This document shows, one piece after another, positions 1-14,674 of a DNA stretch of 64,000 nt. This DNA is from Neocallimastix lanati (nom. inval.) (Eukaryota; Neocallimastigomycota; Neocallimastigomycetes; Neocallimastigales; Neocallimastigaceae). Under the pieces are notes generated by a model. The model ran no database searches. It was not told where the DNA came from and saw only the letters and a list, made by a program, of their open reading frames with translations. Where the stretch lies: the NCBI GenBank assembly GCA_016946835.1, contig JACVTC010000046.1:307501-371500 (forward strand), in the 5' to 3' direction. The translations under genes and the position numbers were made by a program. The stretch's first letter is position 1; each line of letters starts with the position of its first letter.

Positions 1-1603
1 TCTTAATTGTTTTAAATAATATAAAAAAAAAAAAAAACATTAGACTCAACAATAAAAAAAAAAAAAGCTATTAGCTTTGAAAATAAATATACTAACATAT
101 TAAAAGATTTGTTTATTATTTTTTATTTCTATTTTATTTCTGCATTAGTTTAATTTTTTTTTTTATGTTTATTATAAATGAAGTATAAACTATTTTAAAA
201 AAAATTTTATAAATAGATATATATTAATATTTTTTTTTTTTTAGTATTATCCTTGATCTTTTACCAAAAACTTTTTTTTTATTAATTTATAAACAATATA
301 TTTATTATATTTATTATTATTAATATTAATTTTTAATTAATAATAATTGATTTAAATAAAAAAAAAAAAAAAAAAGTAAAATTTGATATAATAAATAAAA
401 AAAAAAAAAAAAAAGTTTAATAAATATCAGTAATTTGAAACTCTATGCATGTTAATTGACACTTTTTAACAAGTAAAAAATAAATAAAATAATACTTAAT
501 AATAATTTAATTATAATATCAAGTCATATTATTTTATTAATTTTCAATTCAATTATTAATTTGTTTTATTTATTTATTATTATTATTATTTTTTTTGTGT
601 GTATATGTATATGTTACAGTTATTGTTTTGTTTTGTTTTGTTTTTCATTTAAACTTAACATATTATATAATTAAATAAATAATAATAATAATGCTAATGA
701 TTTTAATTGTTAATAGATAAAAAAAATATTTATTACACATATCATAATTAATTTGATACAGTAATTTAATTAATTAATAAATAATTTATACATGGTATTG
801 TACCTTTTTCATTATTATCTTTTATAATAATTAGTATTAATACCTATTTGTTTTTCTTTTATTTTTTTTTTCAATATTTTATTTTTATTATCATTACAAA
901 TATAGAACCTAACTTTTAATAAATAAAAGAAAAATTGTTTCATTAATTTTTTTTTATATATATTTTTTTAATAGTTATAAAAAAAATAAATAAAAGAAAA
1001 ATTATTTAAGTTTTTTTTATTTTTATATTTTTTTTAATAATTATAAAATAAATAAAAAAATAAAAAGAAAAAATAAAAATAAAATAAAATAAAAAGGAAA
1101 GGAAAGGAAAAATCATTATTTCATACTGCTGCGCATTTTTTAGTATTTTAACAAAGGAAAAATTTTATTTTTTTTTTTTTTTTTTATTTATTTATTTAAT
1201 ATTCATAAATATTTTTAAATTATACTGAGCACTTTTTTATAAATATTATTAATCATATTCATATATGATTTTACTCTAAATATTTAAATAAATGTGACAA
1301 TTATTATGAACATTAATAGTTTAAAAAATATATATATTACTTATATATTTTATTAAATATAAAATCAAAACTAAGAAAAAAAATAATAAACGAATAAAAT
1401 AAAAATAAAAATAAAAAATAAAATAATATTGAGAATAACAAAGATAAAATATATATAAAAATATTAATATAATTATAAATAATATATTATAGAGAATAAA
1501 AAAAAAAAACATAAAAATAAATATAAAAATACAAATAAAATATTATAAAGAATAAAAAAAAAATAATAATAATAATAATAATAAAGCATAAAAATTAATA
1601 AAT
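1..1603. other. AT-rich intergenic DNA and 5' flank of the WOPR gene
   Basis: No convincing coding exon is seen on either strand. The stretch is A/T homopolymers and short (ATT)/(AAAT) runs. The only region of higher complexity is about 1095-1160, where purine-rich GGAAA repeats are followed by a short segment containing GCTGCGC. It lies about 450 bp upstream of the WOPR start codon and could be promoter or 5' UTR, but no specific site can be defended. Confidence 0.5.
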
Positions 1604-1862
1604 ATGCTTTCTTCAATGGAAACCTTTTATGGAATTATTGAGACAACAAGTGACGCCTTAATATTATTTGAAGCATCTCATTTAGGAATTGTTCAAAAAG
1701 TTAGGAGAAGGTTACATGAAAAAGAAAGAAAAGAGTTAAGATCTGGTTCATGCTATATTTTTTCCGAATCAGAATCAGGAATTAAAAGATGGTATTTATT
1801 TAGAAATTGAAGATTTAAATATAAATATTTATATATTATTAAAATTATAAATTAATTAATAT

Positions 1863-1923
<61 letters not shown>

Positions 1924-2189
1924 TTCTTCTTAAATAAAAATTTATATTTTTAAAACAATTTATTTAAATTTAAAGGACTGATGGAAGATTATGGTCTCCA
2001 AGTAGAATATTAGGTAATATTCGAATATATGTATATATATTTATTAATATATTATTAATTTCTCTATAAATTTTCTGACTTTTTCTTTCTCTTTCTCTCT
2101 CTTTTTTTTTTTTTTTTTTTTTTTAAACTTATATATTTATTTATTTTCAATTATTTAAAAAAAAATCTTATTTTCAAATTTATTTGAAA

Positions 2190-2227
<38 letters not shown>

Positions 2228-2804
2228 ACTTTTAAATTAAAGGAAATTTTCTTATTTATCGAGAAGTTGAAAAAAAAATCTCAAAAAAAAATTTAAAATC
2301 TACTGATAAATTATTCGAGGGAGTTCCTTCAAAACTGACTGCTAAAGGAAGTAAAGGGGCCTATGTTTTTAAAGAAAAAGGATTATTAAAAAAAACAATA
2401 TCTGCTATAATGAATAATCAACAACATCACCTCGTTTGTTATGTAGGCATTAATATATTTTAAAAAAAAAATATAAAAAAATAAAAAAATAAAAATAAAA
2501 ATAAAAATAAAAAATAAAAGATATAAAAAATATATATATATATATATATTAATAAAAAATTATAATATAAAATATATTAATGAAACATTAATACTTTTTT
2601 TATCTAAATTTAATAATAAACTAAAATAAATGAATATATTTAATAATTTATCTAAAAAAAAAAAAAAAAAAATCATATAACATCTAGTACACAAAAGAAG
2701 ATGGTAAATTATTAATATATTTTTACTTTATTAGTATTTAAGAGAATTTTTATTTCAAATATATTTACTAAAATTATTAAAATATTATATATATATGATA
2801 TATG

Positions 2805-2863
<59 letters not shown>

Positions 2864-3866
2864 TATAATTATACCTAAAATAATATTAATATCAATATAA
2901 AATAAAAAAAAAATAAAAAAATAAAAAATAAAAAAAAGCCCAACGTGGAAGGCTTCGTACCCCTCGAGATTACAAAAAATTTTCAGATATAAAAATACCC
3001 ATTGAATTAATAAAGCAACAAAATTTTCGAAAACCTCCTACAGCCATTTCCACTGCGCTTATGTTAAAAGATGACAATGAATTTTTCATTGAGGAAGAAG
3101 AGGAGGATAATAAGGAAATGACTTATGGTCAAAAATACAAAAATAAAAATTACAAGAAAATAATTCATAATCAAAGTAGTGATAATGATAATGAAAGTGA
3201 TACTGAAAACAAAAATAATAATGTCATAGATGAGGAAGAGGAAGAGGAAGATGAAGATGAAGATGATGAAGATGAAGATGATGAATATGATGAATATGAT
3301 CATAATGATTTTGAATTTAATTTAAAATCCAAATACAAAAATAAGAACAAGAGTCACCGTTCGTATTTCATGGAATCCGATAATGGAAATGATAATGACT
3401 ATGAATTGGATTGGCTTGAAAATAAAAATGATAATATTATTAAAAGAAATGAAAATAAAACCAAAAGTAAAAAAAATAAAAAAAATAAAAAAAAGGTAAA
3501 TAGAATCAATAATGAAAATGACATTTCTATCTCTACAATAAATGATACTGACTCCGACAGTACCATATCCTCAGATCTATCCTCCATAAGTTTAAGTTCT
3601 AATGAAAATGAAGATGAAATGGATTTATCAAACGAACCCGGTAATTCCATTCAACAAGATCCATTAACCTATCCTGATTATTATTATAATTTAAATTCAC
3701 CATTCCAATCAAGTAATTTAAATTCATCTACACTTTTAAATAGTGAAGAAGATTCTAAATTAGATAACGAAATAATAAAAGATGATGAAAGTTTGTATTA
3801 ATTTTTTTTATTTTTTTTTTATTATTATAGATTCATTATAAATATTATTATTATTATTATTTATTA

Positions 3867-3911
<45 letters not shown>

Positions 3912-3941
3912 TATTATTATTATTATTATTATTATTTATTA

Positions 3942-3977
<36 letters not shown>

Positions 3978-5361
3978 TATTATTATTATTATTATTAAAC
4001 TATATTATTTTTTATTATTTTCAAATATACTATTAATTTTAATTTTTTTTTTAAAAAAAATAATAAAAATAAAATTTTTGTATCTAAATAATTTTTCTTT
4101 TTTTTTTTGGATAGCACTTAATGTTGATGATTTTCTTTATTCTAAAAATAATAACAGCAATAACAATACCAGTAGCAATAGTAATAATAGTAATAATAAT
4201 AATAATAATAATCATGATGATAATAATAATTTATTAACCTCCATTTTTGATACACCTTCCATTGAAAATGAAGAAAAATCATCATCAATGGATTCATCAG
4301 TATTTCTTCCTATTAAATCTATACCAGAGTATTCACTTCCTTATAATATTAATCATTCAAATTATCCTGATTTTCTTACACCAATATCAAATTCAAATAC
4401 TTTTATACCAATAAAATCCAATTTTGATTTAAATTCACCTTTAAATATGATGGCATCACTACCGATGAATCCAACTTTTCAATATAATGATTTTTTGAAG
4501 AGTAATCCCCTTCATGATATTCCAACGAATCTAAATTTAACTGATGAAAATGTTTCAACTACAATAGCCCCAACAACGACAACCTTAACCACAGCGACAA
4601 CTGCAACTGCAACTGCAAATGCAACTGCAAATGCAACTGCAAATGCAAATGCAAATGCAAATGCCACTGTAGCAACAAACAGTTATGATAATGATATCTC
4701 TAACCCTAATAATTTTTGTAATATATGTCCCAGTAATAGTTTTGGTCTTATGAATGACAATTTTTTAATTCAAAATTATCATCAGGAGTCAACTTCCAAT
4801 GAAATATCACCGTTTTGTTTTTTAAATAATAATGCAATAGATAATAGTTATGGTATATATAATGATAATATTAATATTATATTTATTATTTTTATAATTA
4901 TTATTATTTTTATAATTATTATTATTTTTATAATTATTATTATTATTATTATTATTATAATTATTATTATTATTATAATTATTATTATTATAATTATTTT
5001 AATTATTATTATTATAATTATTATTATTATAATTATTATTATTATAATTATTATAATTATTATTATTATAACTAAGATTATTATCTATCAATCAAAGAAT
5101 TATTAATTTATTTTTTTCTTTCTTTTTTAATCTTTTTTTTAAAAAGAATCTTATCCTTCTTTTATTTCTAATGAATTATATCCAGACAATACCTTTGATT
5201 TTACTACTACCTATACGACTAATAAAATTGATATGAATTCATTAGGAACAATAACCGGGTCTTCAACAAATTCATTAATCACTCCAGAAACAAATCAAAA
5301 TTTGAATCCATTATCATTTAATATTTGTAATCATGGTAAATAATTACATTATAAATTTAAT

Positions 5362-5420
<59 letters not shown>

Positions 5421-6662
5421 TCATATAACTAAAGATAAATATAAATATAAAATATAAAATATAAAATATAAAATATAAAATATAAAATATAAAATATAAA
5501 ATATAAAATATAAAATATAAAATATAAAATATAAAATATAAAAATATAAATAGCCTTTTCAAGTGGTAATTCAATAGACTTATTAAATAATAATGATAAA
5601 GGGTTAAGTTTTATGAATAAATTTATTTCTCCATCATCTTCTTCACCCACATTACAGAAGCAAAATGATGCTTTCTCTCCTAAAAATTTTGGTAATATTT
5701 TTTTTTGAAAAAAAAAAAAAAAAAAAAAAAATATTAAATAAATTCATATGTATCTTTTTTTTGTTCTTGGTTCTAATTACATTAAATGTATATTACAACT
5801 TTTTCTATTTTATTATATACATATATATATATATATATTTATTTATTTATTTATTTTATTAATAGATTTATTGTCATCAATTCCGTATCCTCAATTTATT
5901 GATCTTATGAATAATCATCCTATGGATAATAAGGTAGCAACTACTACAAAAGATTCGGTAATAAATGAAAATTTAAATATTCCAATAGCAGATATTATAT
6001 CATCAACCTCATCAGTTAATAATAATAAATTAGAAAATAAAATAATAGCCAACGATATGACAACTAATCCAAATATCATTTCTATGGTTATAGATATGGA
6101 TAATAATAATAATATTAATAATAATAATAATAGTAATAATAATAGTAATAATAATAGTAATAATAGTAATAGTAATAATAATAATAATAATAATAATAGT
6201 TCAAAAGAATTAATGGAAGATCATTTAATGGAAAAAGACAACACAATGACTCATACCGATAAAAATCATAGTATTACTATGGAAGAGAGCTCATTAAAGA
6301 ATGAAAATATATTACTGTTTCAGCCACCCTTACTTCAACAGCATCACCTGAATATAAATATAAATAATTCCCAAAATGAGGATGATAATAATAAAACGGG
6401 GATTGATTTTTCTTCCCTATTTAGTGGTTCCAATCATCTGAGTGCATCAACAGCGATTTTAAAAGAAGAAGGTGATACGGAAGATGACAACATTTCAACA
6501 AAGATGATGACGGATTATACGCTTCAAAAAGAACCCAAATTTGATTTTAATATGGTAAAAAATTTATCCATGATTAATAATAAAAATTCATCTTTAATGA
6601 TGTCCAATGAAAGTAAAAAAAATGAATTTTTTCATAATTTAGATTTATCATTAAAAAATTAA
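1604..6662 (+). CDS. WOPR-domain (Gti1/Pac2/Wor1 family) transcription factor, 9 exons
   Basis: Exons by frame-consistent splicing: 1604-1791, 1976-2013, 2243-2442, 2688-2703, 2939-3790, 4115-4852, 5147-5335, 5554-5691, 5866-6662, giving 1051 aa. The first five exons encode a complete two-part WOPR domain (about residues 5-180). Hallmarks visible are METFYG, TDALILFEA, KVRRRLHEKER, RSGSCYIF, the RW/TDGRLWSPSR motif split over introns 1 and 2, KGAYVFKEKGL, HLVCYYTKED, RLRTP and the terminal FRKPP. Known members are fungus-specific DNA-binding regulators of morphology and dispersal (Wor1, Ryp1, Pac2), so a nuclear role is inferred. After the domain come a highly acidic Glu/Asp block (about residues 190-275), a Lys/Asn stretch, and a long Asn/Ser/Thr-rich tail with an Ala-Asn/Ala-Thr run near 4590-4670, which looks disordered and activation-domain-like. 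Exon 4 has only 16 nt. The tail exons rest on splice logic only, as they have no recognisable homology. Confidence 0.9.
2801..2862. repeat. (AAT)n microsatellite in WOPR intron 4
   Basis: About 20 uninterrupted AAT units lie within the intron between the 16-nt exon 4 and exon 5. Nothing suggests a function. Confidence 0.85.
3838..3998. repeat. (TTA)n microsatellite in WOPR intron 5
   Basis: Imperfect ATT/TTA repeat interrupted by TTTA units, inside the 324-bp intron 3791-4114. A second long ATT-type repeat fills the next intron (about 4860-5075). Both give isoleucine-rich open frames that are artefacts. Confidence 0.85.
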
Positions 6663-7593
6663 AAAAAAAAAAAAAAAAAAAAAAGTTTTAAATTATGGTT
6701 TTATTTTTCTTTTATATATATATATACATGCTATTTATGCTAAAAAAAAAAAAATTTTTTTTTTTTTGTTTTACTTATTTTATATATTATTATTATTTTT
6801 TTTTTTATTATTATTATTAATTTTTTTTATTATTATCATTATTATTATTCTCATTTTTTATTTAATTTATAAATTATTTAATAATTGGATATGAAATTTT
6901 TTTTTTCATTAAATACTTTTTTTTAATTAATTTTTAATTTTCACTTCAAATTTATATATATATTATATATATGTATAAAATTTTTAATATATAAAATATT
7001 TTTTTCATTTTTCATATTTATTTGTAAAATTTATTTGAATATTTAATTTGTATATTAATTTATTTTATATATTTATTTTTTATTAAAAATTAAAAAATTT
7101 AAAAAAATAAATAAATAAATAAATAAATAATCATCCTAAAATGTAATCTTTTTTTAAACTTTTTTTTTTTTTAAGCTATTAATAATAATATACCTATTAT
7201 AAATTATATCAATAAAAATCATAAATAATTATAATTTTTTTTTTAATAATTAAAAAAAAATAGTATTTTATATAAATTATACATAACTTTTTTTTTATAT
7301 TATTTCATAATAAAAACTAAATGTAATAGAAGGGAAAAAAAAATTTTTTTTTTTTTTTTTTTTTTAAATATTATATATAAAATATTAGGGTATAATATAA
7401 TATATAAAAAAATGAGTAGTTAAAAAAAAAAAAAATTAAGCTTTTACAGTAATTAAAATAAGCTCTTTTTTTTTTTTTTTATTTAATAGTACAAAAAAAA
7501 ATTAATAATATAAATAATGATAAAAAAAATAAAAAAAAAAAAAAGCTATTTAAATAAATATTATTTGATTGGGGATTTTTTTTTTTTTTTTGC
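6663..7593. other. Convergent intergenic region between WOPR and SCLT1-like genes
   Basis: The two flanking genes converge here. The stretch holds only A/T runs, short (AAAT) repeats and poly-A/poly-T blocks, and no gene is visible. Confidence 0.6.
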
Positions 7594-8489
7594 TTATTTT
7601 AACATATTATATTCTCTTAATTGGGATCTTGTTTTAACTTTTTCTAATTCAGCTTCTAATTTCGAAAACTTATAGAAAAAAAAAATTAAATTAGAATGAC
7701 TATAAAAATAAAAATAAATTTATACTAAATATAATATATACATATGTATGAGATATATTATATTATATTTATATTATATTATATTATATTTAATAAAAAT
7801 ATTACTAACTTCATCATTAGAATCAAGATCTTCATCATCATCATCAAATTCACTTGTTAAATCATGAACCTTAAATAATGCTTTATGACTATTTTTCTTT
7901 GTAAAATCATTTTCTCTTGCAAGTCTCTCTTTTTCTAATATTACACGATCAAATTCCCGTTCTATTTATTAAATATTTTAAATAATACATACATATATAT
8001 ATTATATATATTAACAATTTTTGATCTATTTGATCTATTCTTATTTTTTTTTTTTTTTTTTTTTTTATTTCTAATTCATTTAAATATTTTATTTTATTTT
8101 TTTTTTCCTAAATATTTATGTATAATAATAAATAAATAAATAATTGATATTTACGTAATTGTTTCTTTTCTTGAATTATTTCATTTTGTTTAATTAATAA
8201 TTCTTTTATCTTTTTTTCAAAGTTTTCAGCTCTTTCATCCGCAGTTTTTAATAATAAGTGTAATTTTGTTTGTTCCTTATAAATAATAAATATAAAAAGA
8301 ATTATGTATTAATTATTTTATTTCAATTAATTTTTTAAAATAATATATTTATATAATATATATAATGAATTTTATAAATAAATATATATATATATATATA
8401 TATGTTTTTTTAATAAAAAAAAAATTTTTTTTTAAAAACTATAAACTAAAAAAAATCTAATCTTATTATTAAAAAAAAATTTTTTTTTC

Positions 8490-8528
<39 letters not shown>

Positions 8529-8848
8529 TTTAATTTAATAAAAAAAAATTATATTTAATTATTTATATATCTATTTATTTATTTATTTTTTTATAGGAAC
8601 CTTTTTTTCTTCATTAACTTGACTTAATAATTCATTCTTTAAGACAGCCACTTTACTTTGTTGTTCTGTCATTTGTTCAATTTTCGAGGCTGCACGTTGT
8701 ATTTGAGTTCTTAAATCAGCAATTATTACTTCATAATGATCTGAAATATCTTGAGATTCCATTTTCCTTATTATTTTTTTTTTTTTTATTTTTAATATTC
8801 AAGAAATAAAAAAGTAAAATAAATAAATATAAATATTTTTATATGTAT

Positions 8849-8887
<39 letters not shown>

Positions 8888-9201
8888 TATTTTTTATATA
8901 ATCAATTATATTATAAATATATATATATATATGTATATATTTGATGATTTATATTTTTTATTTACCATTTATCACTCATTTTTCTTTGTTCAGAAAGTAA
9001 TTGTTGATATTCTTGGCTTACTTTGGAATAGGAATCGGTTGCATTTTCTAAATTAATAGATAATTCTTTAACCTTTAATATAAATTTAATAAAATTAAAA
9101 ATTAAAAAATTAAAAAAATTAAAAAATTAATCTAAATATATTATAATAATTAAATAAAATAAAAAATAAAATAAAATTTCTTTCATTTAATACTAATATT
9201 A

Positions 9202-9237
<36 letters not shown>

Positions 9238-9474
9238 GATATTATATACATTATATATATATACACTATATATATTATATAGTATGTATTATCTGTTTTT
9301 TTTTTTTTTTTGTTTTTTTTTTTTTACCTTTGTATCGTATTTTTGAGTAACAATTTGTAATTCAGATATGTATTCCTGTTCTTTCTTCTCTTTTTCTTGT
9401 TTTACTTGTTTTATTTGGTGTTCATATTCCGATATTTTATTTAATAATTTAACATGATCTTCCTATTTTTATTT

Positions 9475-9548
<74 letters not shown>

Positions 9549-10287
9549 GAATAAAAAAATAAAAATAAAAATAAAAATTATAATAATAATAATAATAAAA
9601 TACAATATTGTATGAATATAAATATAAATTTAAATAAATAACATTATTAATAATGATAAAATAATTATTTATTTAAAAGAAAAAAAAAATTAATGATATA
9701 AATTTTTTTTTTTATGTATTTATATATATTTACTTTGCTCTCTTCTAATTCTCTTTCACTTCTTCTAACTCTTCTGTAAACATCATCTAATTGAATTTGT
9801 AAGCATTCCTTATCTTTTTCAATTTTATTTTGTTCTCTTGAATTTTTATCAAAAAGTCTTTATTATTATTATTATTATTATTATTGTGATTGTTATTATT
9901 ATTATTAAAATTTTATTATTATAAATATTTATTAAAATAAAAATAATTAGTTAATTATAAATATTTATTAAAATAAAATTAATAAGTTAATTATTATTTT
10001 TTTTAAAAAAAAAAAATTATAATAATAAAATAAAATAAGATAAAATATAAATATAAATATAAATATATAAATATAAATATATAAATATAAATAAAAAAAT
10101 AAAAATATAATAAAAAAAAAATAAAACTTACTTTTCATATTTTAAAGTGATTTCATCTTTTTCTCTTTCTGAATTTCTTAATCTTGTTGATAAATCTTCG
10201 ATAATTAAATTAATTCTTTCTTGATCTTCTGGAATTTGTTTAGAAAGTCTTTCTAATCTCATTTCCATAGTTCTTTTTTTATTTAGT

Positions 10288-10320
<33 letters not shown>

Positions 10321-10364
10321 TAATATGTATATACATATATAAGTATATATATTATATATATATA

Positions 10365-10421
<57 letters not shown>

Positions 10422-10437
10422 AAATTTTTAATAAATT

Positions 10438-10485
<48 letters not shown>

Positions 10486-11232
10486 TCAGATGCGGAAAAA
10501 TATATATAAAAAAAATTAAAAATTTTTCAAAAATTTAAAAAATTTTATTTAAATTCTAATCCATAAAACTTTTTTAAAAATTTTAATTAATATATAATTA
10601 AAATTTATATACTTTTTATCTCTTATGGCTCTTTCAGCTTGATTCTATAAATGTATATTATATAATATATATATATATTCATTTATTTTTTAACATAAAA
10701 ATTAGAAATTACTATTTAATAAACTATATAAATAATAATAATAAAGTAGTAATAATAAAATATTAAAAATAATAATACAAAATAATAATAATAATAATTA
10801 TAATAATAAATAAATAAATAAATAAATAATTACTTTAGCCTCTGTACTTGAAACTTCAAGCATATTTATTTCTTTTAATAATCTTTGTTTTTCAGATTCA
10901 TGTTTTGCAACAATTCTAATTCAAAAAAAAAAAAATTAGATATTTATACTATATTATATATGTTTTATATATATTATATATATGTTTTTTTTTTTTTTTT
11001 ATTCTACACATATTATTATAATAATAATAATATATTTAAAGCTTACAAAGAAATATTCTTTTCACTTTTTTCAGTAAATTTGCAGGTATTTTCAGTTAAG
11101 GAATTCTTTAATCTTTGAATCTCTTTAACGTAATGATCTTCCTTTATAAGAGCTCTATCACAATTTAATTTTGCTTCTTCAGCCTAACCAACCAACAACA
11201 TTAATAGTAATTTATAAATTTAATGTATATAG

Positions 11233-11316
<84 letters not shown>

Positions 11317-12269
11317 TTTTAATAAAAAATTATTTTTATTTTTTTTTTTTTTTTTTACTTTTTTTTTTTTTTTTTTTTTTTTAATACATCTAGAGATATA
11401 AAATATAAAATATAATATATAATATATGTAAAATATATATATATATATATAATTACAATATTAATATGACATTGAATTTGTTTATTTAAATCGACTTCTT
11501 TCTTTTCCAATTCATTTATTCTTTTTTCCATATCTTTTGATAGTTGTAAAAGTTCGACTTGTTGATTTCTTAAATTATTTATTTCTTCTAATGCATTAGC
11601 ATAATTTTGTTTTTGAGCTTTTTTTTTTTTAAATATTTATAAATTAAAGAAATAAGTAGAAATAAAAGTAAAAATAAAGTAAAAATAAAAGTAAAAATAA
11701 AAATATAAAATTTAATTTAATTATAAATAAGATAAAATATGAAATAAAAAAAAAAAAAATAAATAAATAAAATAAAATAAAATAAAATAAAAAATTAATA
11801 ATAAATAAATATATGATATAACATATAATTTATAATATTATATATATTATTTTTAATATAAAATATATTTTAATTAAATATTTTTATTTTCATTTCAAAT
11901 TTCGTATATTATATATTATATATATATTTATTGATTTAATTTAATTAATTAATTAATTAATTATTTATTTTATTTTATTTTATTTTATTTTATTTTATTT
12001 TATTTACTTGTAAGTTCTTCATCTGAAATTTTTAGTTGATCAATTAATCTTTTTTCGTTGGCTGCCATTTCTGTAGCTTCCTTAACATGGGTTTGATATC
12101 TAATTGTAATTTCTTCCAAGGACCTTTTTACATTTAATTATATAAAAAAAAAATATTTTTTTAAAAATAAAAAAATTTAGAAAAAAAAAAAATATATATA
12201 TATATATAATATAAATGTAACAATAATAATATATTTAAAGATATATATTTTTTTATTAATTTAAAAGAA

Positions 12270-12303
<34 letters not shown>

Positions 12304-12689
12304 TATATTTTCAATATTTATATTAAATATTAAAAAAAAAAAAAAAGAAACTTTTAATAAATTATATATTTATACAAATATATATAAATTTATATATTGA
12401 TAAAAAAAATGAGTTAATTATTTTTATTATTATTATTATTTATTATTACTTTTTATATTCTGATAATTTCTTTTTATATTCTCTTATTTCATTCATAGCA
12501 AGACATAAATCATTTTGAAGCATACTATTATCATTTGAAGATTTATTGAAATTTTCATTACAAATTTCCAAATTTTTTTCTACCTCTAATTTTTTATTAT
12601 TTAATGCCTTTAAATTAATGACCAAAGTATCGATTTTTTTCTTATTTTCATTATTTAAATTATTTAATGATTGAACTTTTTTCGATTAA

Positions 12690-12725
<36 letters not shown>

Positions 12726-13233
12726 TTAATATATATAATTAATTAATTTAATTTGGGAATGATAATAATAATAAATTATAATAAAATAATAATAATAGTT
12801 ATGATAATAATAATAATTAGTATGACTAATAATAATAATAATAATATGAAGTTATATTTTTATAAAAATAATACTAAAATATAAAGTTTTATTATTTTTA
12901 ATAATATTTTTATAAAAATAATACTAAAATATAAAGTTTTATTATTTTTTAATAATAATAATAATGGTAATAATAATGGTAAAAAGGAAAAATAAAAAAA
13001 AAAGTTTTTAAAATAAAATTTAAATTAAAATTTTCAAAATTTATAAACTACTTTTATAAATTTGTATTCTAATTATTCTAATAGAATAAAACTTTAAAAA
13101 CTATAATAAAAAAAATTTTTTAAAAAAAAAAAAAAAAAAAAAAAATTAAAAAATAAAAAAAAAATAAAAAATAGGCAAAAAAAAAAGTACATAATAATTT
13201 AAAAAAAAAAAAATTATTTCTTTAATATATATA

Positions 13234-13272
<39 letters not shown>

Positions 13273-14626
13273 ACCTTCCATATTTTTCTTATTCATTTCC
13301 ATTTTCATCATTTCCATTTCTTTTTTACTATCCTTTTGTTGTTTAATTAATAAATCATTTTCTTGTTCTAATACTTCAATTTTTGCATTCGCTTCTTCCC
13401 TATAATCATAATAAATTATACAAAAAAATATATATATATATATATAAAGATATATAAAGATATATAAAAAGTATATTATAAAATTTAGGTTAATTAAATA
13501 TATCTATTTATCTATATATATATATATATATTTTATTCGTTTTTTATTTTAAAAAAAAAAAAAAAAAAATTTTTTTTCTCTAATTTCTCTAAATTTTTTA
13601 AAAAGTAAACATTGATAGAATTCTATTTATTATTATTTTTACGATGAAAAAAAAATAAAATTAATTTTAAATAATATAAAAAAATAAAATAAAATAAAGT
13701 AAAATAAATTTTAAATAATATAAAATAAAATAAAATAATATAAAATAAAATAAAATATCAAATAATAAATAATAACATGATAAAACCGAAATAAAATAAC
13801 AATAATCAAATATAATTAAATAAAATAAAATTATAAAATATAATAAAATAACAATCGAAATAAACAAACTAAAATAATAATAATAATAATAATAATTATT
13901 ATTATTATTATTATTATTATAATTATTATTAATTATAAACAAAAAAAATAAAAAATAAAATAAAATAAAATAAAAATAAAATAATTATAATAAATTAATA
14001 ATAATAAAAATAATAAAAATAAAAATAATAATTAAAAAAAAAAAAAAAATTATTATTTACCATTGATCATAATTAAATTTTTGTTGTTCAAATGAATAAA
14101 ATGAAAGATCGGATGGATTTTGTTGCTGTTGTTGTTGTAATTGAGAAGATTTTAATTTATCTATTTCAATTTTACAGGTATCATTTTCTGATTTTAATTT
14201 TGATAAATTTGTTTTAAGCTCGGCATTTTCTTTTAAGATATCATTTATTTTTCCTTGTAAAAATGCATTTTCTTTTAATAAGCTGGTATTTTTTACATTT
14301 ATTTTTTCTAAATTACTCTATACAATACAATATTTATTGTTATATATATATATATTTAATTGTATGGAAAAAAAAATACATATATATATATATATAAAAT
14401 GTTTTAAGTTATGAATAAAAAAAATATGTTATAAAATATGAAAAAAAAAAATTTTTTTTTGAATTTTTTTTTTTTTTTTTAAATTAATTTATTATTCAAG
14501 TAATTACTTTAGTAAGATTATTTTCATTCATTAATTCACTGATTTTAGTATCATAGGAGTTAAATAATGGTTTCATAAAATTATAATGAGCATTCCAATC
14601 TTCTTGATCAACACTTAATAGGATAA

Positions 14627-14674
<48 letters not shown>

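Noticed and set aside
4853-5106. Poly-isoleucine extension of the WOPR exon 6 frame
   Set aside because: It is an ATT microsatellite. A GTATAT donor at 4853 and an acceptor at 5145-5146 restore a complex frame in exon 7.
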